This document shows positions 54,717 through 64,000 of a stretch of 64,000 nt of DNA, one piece after another (the first letter of the stretch is position 1; each line of letters starts with the position of its first letter). The notes under the pieces are model-generated. The model was not told the DNA's origin, made no database searches, and saw nothing but the letters and a program-made list of their open reading frames with translations. This DNA is from Achromobacter arsenitoxydans SY8. Lineage in GTDB: Bacteria; Pseudomonadota; Gammaproteobacteria; Burkholderiales; Burkholderiaceae_B. The stretch spans positions 167,635 through 231,634 of the forward strand of contig NZ_AGUF01000042.1 of assembly GCF_000236785.1 (NCBI RefSeq), in the 5' to 3' direction. A program made the position numbers and the translations under genes.

Positions 54717-54986
54717 ATGTCAGAAACCACCGATCGCATCGCCCTGATCCGGGAACGGCTTGCCGCCCTGGAACCGCTCAGCCTGGACATCCTTGACGAC
54801 TCGCATTTGCATGCCGGCCACGAAGGCAGTAATAACGGCGCCGGCCACTATCGCGTAATCATCGTAGCGTCTTGCTTTGCGGGGCTCTCGCCGGTCGCGC
54901 GACACCGGCTGGTGTATCATCATTTGCAAGATTTGATCCCCTATCCGATTCATGCGCTTGCGCTTGACGCCCAGGCTCCCAAATAG
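54717..54986 (+). CDS. BolA family protein
   Basis: A short 89-residue BolA-like protein with DDSHLHAGHEG, the invariant region that with His residues coordinates Fe-S clusters with monothiol glutaredoxins, and the closing block RHRLVYHHLQDLIPYPIHALAL. Usually acts in Fe-S handling. Conserved betaproteobacterial neighbourhood yciB-bolA-peptidyl-prolyl isomerase. Confidence 0.92.
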   Translation: MSETTDRIALIRERLAALEPLSLDILDDSHLHAGHEGSNNGAGHYRVIIVASCFAGLSPVARHRLVYHHLQDLIPYPIHALALDAQAPK

Positions 54987-55003
54987 AAAGTAAAAGGATA
55001 TTC

Positions 55004-55780
55004 ATGAAACGCATCGTCATGCTGGCTGCGGCCTGCGTCATCGCCGTGCCGGCTTTTGCGCAAAACGTGGCTACCGTCAACGGCAAGGCCATCCCGCAAA
55101 AGAGTCTGGATCAATTCGTCAAGCTCCTGGTCAGCCAGGGCGCCACCGATTCGCCCCAACTGCGCGAACAGGTCAAGCAGGAAATGATCAACCGCCAGAT
55201 CTTCGTGCAAGCCGCCGAATCCAGCGGAATCGCCAAGCAGGCCGACGTCCAGACCGAAATCGAACTCGCCCGCCAAGGCATCCTGGTTCGCGCCCTGATG
55301 GCCGACTACCTGGCGAAGAACCCGGTTTCCGACGCCAAGGTCACTGCCGAATACGAGAAGATCAAGAAGGAACAAGCCGGCAAGATGGAATACAAGGTCC
55401 GCCACATCCTCGTCGAAGACGAGAAGACGGCGAATGACCTGCTGGCCCAGATCAAGAGCAACAAGAGCAAGTTCGACGACCTGGCCAAGAAGAACTCCAA
55501 GGATCCCGGCAGCGCCGAAAAGGGTGGCGATCTGGGTTGGGCTCCCCCGACGAACTACGTCCAGCCGTTCGCGCAGGCCGTGACCCAGCTGAAGAAGGGC
55601 CAACTGGTGGACAAGCCGGTGCAGACCCAGTTCGGCTGGCACATCATCATGGTCGACGACACCCGTCCGGTCGAATTCCCGCCGCTGGACCAGGTTCGCC
55701 CGCAACTGGAAGAAATGCTGCGCCAGCAAACCCTGGCCGACTACCAGAAGCAGCTGCGCGACAAGGCCAAGATCCAGTAA
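55004..55780 (+). CDS. Peptidyl-prolyl cis-trans isomerase, parvulin type (periplasmic)
   Basis: A 258-residue secreted foldase: signal peptide ending AFAQN, a SurA/PrsA-like N-terminal helical region, and a parvulin domain (about 128-220) with KVRHILVEDEKTANDLLAQI, GSAEKGGDLGWAPP and PVQTQFGWHIIMVDD. It assists folding of exported proteins. ATG 55004 has AAAAGGAT upstream. Confidence 0.93.
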   Translation: MKRIVMLAAACVIAVPAFAQNVATVNGKAIPQKSLDQFVKLLVSQGATDSPQLREQVKQEMINRQIFVQAAESSGIAKQADVQTEIELARQGILVRALMADYLAKNPVSDAKVTAEYEKIKKEQAGKMEYKVRHILVEDEKTANDLLAQIKSNKSKFDDLAKKNSKDPGSAEKGGDLGWAPPTNYVQPFAQAVTQLKKGQLVDKPVQTQFGWHIIMVDDTRPVEFPPLDQVRPQLEEMLRQQTLADYQKQLRDKAKIQ

Positions 55781-55796
55781 GGCCACGCCAGACAAG

Positions 55797-55830
55797 AAAC
55801 TGCCCGCATATGCGGGCAGTTTTTTTTTAA
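55797..55830. terminator. Strong bidirectional terminator
   Basis: An 11-bp stem (55797-55807 with 55812-55822) with an ATAT loop is followed by nine T. It lies between the convergent isomerase and ligA genes. On the minus strand TTTCTTG follows, so it probably serves both. Confidence 0.92.
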
Positions 55831-55846
55831 CGGCGCGTACCCGGGT

Positions 55847-59028
<3,182 letters not shown>

Positions 59029-59074
59029 GTGTAAATCCCGCGCCTGGAAGGCGGCGCCTTTCTCAATATTGGGT

Positions 59075-62000
59075 TTATGCCGCTTCGGAGGCCATCATCT
59101 GGACGGCCGAATCTATGTCTACCGCAACGATACGCGAAACCCCCTGCTCTTGCATGGTTACGCCGATCAATTGCTTGGCCATCTGCATCGCAATCTTGTT
59201 GTGCGAGATGAACAGGAACTGCGTCTGCTCGCTCATGTTGGCGACAAGGTTCGCGTAGCGCTCGGTATTGGCGTCGTCCAGCGGCGCGTCCACCTCGTCC
59301 AGCAGGCAGAACGGCGCGGGGTTCAGCTTGAACAGCGCAAACACCAGCGCGGTGGCCGTGAGCGCCTTTTCGCCGCCCGAGAGCAGGTGAATGGTGCTGT
59401 TGCGCTTGCCGGGAGGCTGCGCCATGACCTGCACGCCGGCGTCGAGAATTTCCTCGCCCGTCATGCTCAGCTTGGCCTCGCCGCCGCCGAACAGCTTGGG
59501 GAAGAGATCGCCGAAATGGCCGTTGACGATATTGAATGTCTCTTGCAGCAGCTCGCGCGTTTCGCGGTCGATCTTGCGGATGGCGTCTTCGAGGGTTTCG
59601 ATGGCCGTCATCAGGTCCTGGTGCTGCGAATCCAGGAAGCCCTTGCGCTCGCGCGAGGTGTTCAATTCATCCAGCGCCGCCAGGTTGACCGACCCCAGGG
59701 CTTCGATCTGGCGCGAAATGCGGCCGACTTCCTGCTGCAGCCAGCTGGCGCGGCGCCATTCGTCGGGCTGGTTGGCCAGGAACTGAGCCAGTTCCTCGCG
59801 ATCGACTTCGCGCGCGTTGAGCTGTTCGGTGAACTGCTCTTCGGCCAGGCGGGCGGCCTGCTCCTGCAGCTGCAGTTCCATGATGCGCGCGCGGCGCGGC
59901 TCCAGGGTCTGCTCTTGCTGCTGGCGGTCTTCGTCGGCGCCGCGCAGCAGCGCGGCAATGTTTTCCATTTCCTGGCGCGCGCGCGACAGCGCTTCTTCGC
60001 GTTCCGCGCGCGCTTCCAGGGCGTCCTGCAGGCCGGCCTGGGACGCGGACGCGTCCAGCTCGGTCAGGTCGCCCATCAATTGTTCCAGCTCCACCGCGCC
60101 GCGCTGGCTTTGGTCGGCGGCCAGCTGCTGATTGCGCTGCAGATCGGTGATGCGGACCTGGATGCCGCGCTCGGCGAATTCGGCTTCCTGGGCGGCGCGC
60201 TCGAGCTCGCGCAGACGGGTGCGGGCCGCTTCGGCCTGCGCCGCCAGCGTCTCGCCGTCCATCTCGGCATCGGCAAACTTGGACTGATGCTCCGCCAGTT
60301 CCTCGTCCAGGGTCTCGAACCGGACTTCGGCCTCTTCGCGGGTGGCGCGCAGGTCTTCCTCGTGGGCCTTGATTTCTTCCAGGTCCTGGCGCAGGCGCGA
60401 AGCGCGTTCACCGGACTGTTCGGCCTGCTGCTGCAGCCGCGAATGCTCCAGCTGGATGTCGTGCACCCGGCGCGTGACCTCGGCCACGCGGGTGCGCGCC
60501 GGAGAGATGGCCTGGGACACCTGCTGCCAGGCGGCCTCGGCGCGCGCGACGGCGGCGCGCGCCTGGTCCGCGATCAGCTGCTGCGCCTTGATCTCGCGCT
60601 GAAGGTTTTCGATTTCCTGCTGGCGGGCCAGCAGGCCGGCCTGTTCGGAGTCGGGCGCATAGAAGCGCACGCTGTGCGCATCGACCAGGTGGCCGCCCTT
60701 GACCACGCAGGCGGCGCCGGCGGGCAGGCTCGCGCGCTGGGCCAGGGCCTGGGTGACGTCGGTGGCGGTATAGATGCCGGCCAGCCATTCGTTCAGCAGC
60801 GTGCGCAGGTCAGGATCAGTGATGCGCAGCAGGCTGGCCAGCGGCGTCAGGCCGGCCGGCGCGGGCGGCGTGGGGGCCGCCACCGGCAACTGGTAGAACG
60901 CCAGCCGGGCAGGCGGCGCGTCTTCGGCGAAGGCGCGCGCCCAGTCCAGGTTGCGCACCTCCAATGAGGCCATCCGTTCGCGCAAAGCCGATTCCAGGGC
61001 GGTTTCCCAGCCCGGCTCGATATGCAGCTTCTGCCACAGGCGCGACAGGCCGGCCAGTTCGTGCTTGGCCAGCCAGGGTTCCAGTGCGCCCTGCTTTTGC
61101 ACGTCTTCCTGCAGCTTCACCAGCGCCGACAGGCGGGCTTCCAGGCGCGCCAGGTTCTGCGCTTCGGTCTGGGCGCCGGCCTGCGCGCGGCTGCGCTCGG
61201 CATCCGCTTCCGGGATGCGGCCTTCCAGGACAGCCAGCTCTTCCTGGGCGGCTTCAAGCTGGTCTTCGCCCGCCGCGCGGTCGCCAGCCAGTTGCTCCAG
61301 GCGCTCGGGGTCCGGGCTGTGCAATTCGCGCAGTTCCTGCTGCAGGCGCTCGCGCCGCTGGTCCAGGGTCTGCATCTGGCGGTCGGCGTCGCGCTGGGTT
61401 TGCGCCACCAGGGCCAGGTTCTGTTCGACGCGCGCAAGCGCGGCCCGCATCTCGTCGCGGCCCGCGGCGGCCTCGCGCACACGCTGTTCTACGGAAGGCA
61501 GGCCCGCCTGGGCGTCTTCCGCGGTGGCGCGCGCCTCTTCGGTGCGGGCGGCGGCGGCGGCCAGGTCGTCTTCGGCCTGGGCGATCTGTTCGGTGCAGTG
61601 TTCGCGCTGGCTGGTCCATTCCGCGATCTGCTGCTGGAGCTGGTCGCGGCGCGCCTGCAGGCGGTTGCGGGAATCGACCACGTGCCGGATCTCGGCTTCC
61701 AGGCGGCTGACCTGGGCATTGGCCTCGTACAGGGCGCCCTGGGCGGTGTGGACCGCGTCGCTGGCGGCGTAATGCGCCTGGCGCCGGGACTCCAGCGCAG
61801 CTTCGCCCGCCCGCAGGCCGGCAATGGCGGCTTCCAGTTCATTCTGGGCCTGCGCCATTTCCTGCGTCTTTTTGGCGCGCTCTTCCCGGGCCCCGGTTTC
61901 CTTCAGGAACCACAGCGAATGCTGTTTCTTTTCGCCGTCGGCCTGGAGCTCGCGGTAGCGCGTGGCCACTTCGGCCTGGGCTTCCAGCTTTTCAAGCTGG

Positions 62001-62608
62001 TTGTTCAGTTCTCGCAGGATGTCTTCGACGCGGGTCAGGTTCTCGCGCGTGTCGGACAGGCGGTTTTCGGTCTCGCGGCGGCGTTCCTTGTAGCGCGACA
62101 CGCCGGCCGCTTCTTCCAGGAAGACCCGCAGTTCTTCGGGACGCGCCTCGATCAGGCGGTTGATCATGCCCTGGCCGATGATGGCGTAGCCGCGCGCGCC
62201 CAGGCCGGTGCCCAGGAAGATGTCGTGGATGTCGCGGCGGCGGACCTGCTGGTTGTTGACGAAGTAGCTGCTGGTGCCGTCGCGGGTCAGGACGCGGCGC
62301 ACCGCGATTTCCGCGTAGGTGCTCCACTGGCCGGCGGCGCGCCCCTCGCTGTTGTCGAACACCATTTCCACGGATGCCCGCGCGGCCGGCTTGCGGTTGC
62401 CGGAGCCGTTGAAAATGACGTCCTGCATGGACTCGCCGCGCAGTTCCGACGCCTTGGCCTCGCCCAGCACCCAGCGCACGGCGTCGATGATGTTCGATTT
62501 GCCGCAGCCATTGGGGCCCACCACGCCGACCAGTTGGCTGGGCACGGGAATCACGGTGGGATCGACGAAGGACTTGAAGCCGGCGAGTTTGAGCTGAGTA
62601 AGACGCAC
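59075..62608 (-). CDS. smc: Chromosome segregation ATPase SMC
   Basis: A 1177-residue SMC protein: N-terminal Walker A GPNGCGKSN (31-39), a long coiled coil (about 170-500), a hinge (about 510-660), a second coil (about 670-990) and the C-terminal ABC half with LLSGGEKALTATAL and LLDEVDAPLDDANT. It organises and condenses the chromosome, normally with ScpA/ScpB. First gene of smc-zipA-ligA. Confidence 0.97.
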   Translation of the reverse strand: MRLTQLKLAGFKSFVDPTVIPVPSQLVGVVGPNGCGKSNIIDAVRWVLGEAKASELRGESMQDVIFNGSGNRKPAARASVEMVFDNSEGRAAGQWSTYAEIAVRRVLTRDGTSSYFVNNQQVRRRDIHDIFLGTGLGARGYAIIGQGMINRLIEARPEELRVFLEEAAGVSRYKERRRETENRLSDTRENLTRVEDILRELNNQLEKLEAQAEVATRYRELQADGEKKQHSLWFLKETGAREERAKKTQEMAQAQNELEAAIAGLRAGEAALESRRQAHYAASDAVHTAQGALYEANAQVSRLEAEIRHVVDSRNRLQARRDQLQQQIAEWTSQREHCTEQIAQAEDDLAAAAARTEEARATAEDAQAGLPSVEQRVREAAAGRDEMRAALARVEQNLALVAQTQRDADRQMQTLDQRRERLQQELRELHSPDPERLEQLAGDRAAGEDQLEAAQEELAVLEGRIPEADAERSRAQAGAQTEAQNLARLEARLSALVKLQEDVQKQGALEPWLAKHELAGLSRLWQKLHIEPGWETALESALRERMASLEVRNLDWARAFAEDAPPARLAFYQLPVAAPTPPAPAGLTPLASLLRITDPDLRTLLNEWLAGIYTATDVTQALAQRASLPAGAACVVKGGHLVDAHSVRFYAPDSEQAGLLARQQEIENLQREIKAQQLIADQARAAVARAEAAWQQVSQAISPARTRVAEVTRRVHDIQLEHSRLQQQAEQSGERASRLRQDLEEIKAHEEDLRATREEAEVRFETLDEELAEHQSKFADAEMDGETLAAQAEAARTRLRELERAAQEAEFAERGIQVRITDLQRNQQLAADQSQRGAVELEQLMGDLTELDASASQAGLQDALEARAEREEALSRARQEMENIAALLRGADEDRQQQEQTLEPRRARIMELQLQEQAARLAEEQFTEQLNAREVDREELAQFLANQPDEWRRASWLQQEVGRISRQIEALGSVNLAALDELNTSRERKGFLDSQHQDLMTAIETLEDAIRKIDRETRELLQETFNIVNGHFGDLFPKLFGGGEAKLSMTGEEILDAGVQVMAQPPGKRNSTIHLLSGGEKALTATALVFALFKLNPAPFCLLDEVDAPLDDANTERYANLVANMSEQTQFLFISHNKIAMQMAKQLIGVTMQEQGVSRIVAVDIDSAVQMMASEAA

Positions 62609-62672
62609 AGTACGATGACGACGGGGTGGGTTGAACGAAAGGCGTTAACGGACCTGCCGCACAGATTGCAAA

Positions 62673-62691
62673 CCGGCCCCAGAAGGGCCGG
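62673..62691. other. Small hairpin in the smc/lplT intergenic region
   Basis: CCGGCCC-CAGAA-GGGCCGG, a 7-bp stem with a 5-nt loop, lies about 65 bp upstream of smc. The divergent 264-bp region must hold both promoters; I could not place them confidently. Confidence 0.35.
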
Positions 62692-62872
62692 CTCTCATAT
62701 GGGTCGTATGATACCGCAGGCAGTCTCTCCCCTGCGCCTGGCAACGGTCAACCCGCGGGCAAACGCGCAATGGCTCCCACCGGCGCTCCGGCTATACTCC
62801 CTGACACTTTTTGGCACGACACATAATTTTCACGCGGACTGGCCAGGCTCTGGCCGCAGAACGGGGACATTC

Positions 62873-64000
62873 TTGAAACGTGGTTTCTATCTGGTCATGG
62901 CCGCGCAGGCCTTCTCGTCATTGGCGGACAATGCGCTGTTCATTGCAGCGATCGCCTTGATACAGGAACTGCACGGCCCGGACTGGTTGGCGCCCATGAT
63001 GAAATGGTCGTTCGCGTTGGCCTACGTCGTGCTGGCCGCGTTTGTCGGCGCCATCGCGGACTCCTACCCCAAGGGCCGCGTGATGTTTTCCACCAATGCC
63101 CTGAAGGTGGCCGGCTGTCTGCTGATGTTCTCGTATGCCAGCATCGGCATCGCCCCTGAATACCAGACGTATCTGGTTTGCGCCGCCTACGGCGTGGTCG
63201 GCATCGGCGCCGCCGCCTACTCCCCCGCCAAGTACGGCATCGTCACCGAAATGCTGCCCCCGACCATGCTGGTCAAGGGCAATAGCTGGATCGAGGGCCT
63301 GACGGTCTTCTCCATCATCCTGGGCACGGTGCTCGGCGGGCTGCTGATCTCCTCGTCCGTTTCCACCGCCCTGCTCAGCCACTCTTTTATAGGCAGCCTG
63401 GTGCACACCCCGGCCGAGGCCGCGATCCTGGTCATCGCCTTCGTCTATCTGTTGGCGGCTTTGTGCAACCTGATGATTCCGCGCACCCATGTGCGCTATC
63501 CGCCCCAGCAGAAAAACCCCGTCCGGCTCGTTCGCACCTTCTGGGGTTACGTCTGCGTGCTCTGGAAAGACAAGCTGGGCCAGATTTCGCTGGCCGTCAC
63601 CACCCTGTTCTGGGGCGCCGGCGCCACGCTGCAGCTGATCGTCATTGAATGGGGCCGCAGCCACCTGGGCTACCAGCTGGACAAGGCGTCCATGCTGATG
63701 GGCGTGGCCGCCCTGGGCACGGTGGTCGGGTCCATCCTGGCGGGCCGCATTCCGCTGCGCCGCGCGCTGGCCGTGCTGCCGGTGGGCGCCGCCATGGGCC
63801 TGGTCGTGCTGCTGATGCCGCTGGTCTACCAGCCCTGGAGCGTCTACCTGCTGCTGCTGCTCACCGGCGGCCTGGCCGGCTTCTTCGTGGTGCCCATGAA
63901 CGCCCTGCTCCAGCATCGCGGTCACGTGCTGCTGTCGGCGGGCCATTCGATCGCCGTGCAGAATTTCAACGAACAGCTCAACATCCTGCTGATGGTGGCG
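62873..64000 (+). CDS. lplT: Lysophospholipid transporter LplT-like MFS protein (3' end outside window)
   Basis: The visible 376 codons encode an MFS carrier starting KRGFYLVMAAQAFSSLADNALFIAAIALI, very like LplT, which flips lysophospholipids inward for reacylation by Aas. Further matches are SPAKYGIVTEMLPP and VKGNSWIEGLTVFSIILG. The start is TTG at 62873 with GGGGA seven bases upstream; the first ATG, at codon 9, would cut into helix 1. An aas gene may follow beyond the window. Confidence 0.88.
   Translation, partial: MKRGFYLVMAAQAFSSLADNALFIAAIALIQELHGPDWLAPMMKWSFALAYVVLAAFVGAIADSYPKGRVMFSTNALKVAGCLLMFSYASIGIAPEYQTYLVCAAYGVVGIGAAAYSPAKYGIVTEMLPPTMLVKGNSWIEGLTVFSIILGTVLGGLLISSSVSTALLSHSFIGSLVHTPAEAAILVIAFVYLLAALCNLMIPRTHVRYPPQQKNPVRLVRTFWGYVCVLWKDKLGQISLAVTTLFWGAGATLQLIVIEWGRSHLGYQLDKASMLMGVAALGTVVGSILAGRIPLRRALAVLPVGAAMGLVVLLMPLVYQPWSVYLLLLLTGGLAGFFVVPMNALLQHRGHVLLSAGHSIAVQNFNEQLNILLMVA

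Overview
The window is GC-rich, densely coded chromosomal DNA from a betaproteobacterium, most likely an Alcaligenaceae member (Bordetella/Achromobacter type). This is inferred from the trpB-trpA-accD order, a PagL lipid A deacylase, several Bug-type (TctC-like) solute receptors, many Liv-type ABC transporters, and housekeeping blocks such as smc-zipA-ligA. I see no rRNA, tRNA, CRISPR array, insertion sequence or prophage.

Layout. 1-16.6 kb is mostly core metabolism: a partial Bug receptor, pagL, trpB-trpA-accD, argE, an MHS-type MFS carrier, relA, mtfA with a flavodoxin-like reductase, ridA, pncB, fdxA-fpr, intracellular PHB depolymerase phaZ, and a soluble RnfB-like ferredoxin overlapping nth. 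16.6-21.7 kb is the first Liv-type ABC operon. Its 353-bp leader contains a perfect FNR/ANR box and a perfect 20-bp palindrome. 21.8-23.8 kb holds an orphan betaine-type binding protein and a class IV aminotransferase.

23.8-44.2 kb is the most interesting part: a roughly 20-kb catabolic island in three transcription units. The first (minus strand, 40.9 to 30.5 kb) encodes two Bug receptors, a three-part biotin-dependent acyl-CoA carboxylase, a FadB/FadJ-like hydratase-dehydrogenase, a DUF35 protein, an SCP-x-type thiolase homologue without the usual nucleophilic cysteine, and a 3-oxoacid CoA-transferase pair. The second (minus strand, 30.4 to 23.8 kb) encodes an SCP2-like protein, an alpha/beta hydrolase, a complete Liv-type ABC importer and a metallo-beta-lactamase-fold hydrolase. 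The third (plus strand, from 41.06 kb) encodes an aldehyde dehydrogenase, a beta-hydroxyacid dehydrogenase and an IclR regulator. A nearly identical inverted repeat, CGTTC-N9-GAACG with a conserved flank, lies at both promoter regions (30446 and 40943), so the IclR protein probably controls the whole set. The layout suggests uptake of an acid, activation to a CoA thioester, hydration/oxidation, carboxylation and C-C cleavage. The substrate cannot be read from the sequence.

44.3-64 kb holds a Tat-exported phospholipase C, a third Liv-type operon with a fused LivM-LivG protein, the ECF biotin transporter bioMNY, msrB-yciB-bolA-peptidyl-prolyl isomerase, ligA-zipA-smc, and the start of an lplT-like carrier that runs off the end. 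The biotin importer may supply the carboxylases, but that link is only inferred from proximity.
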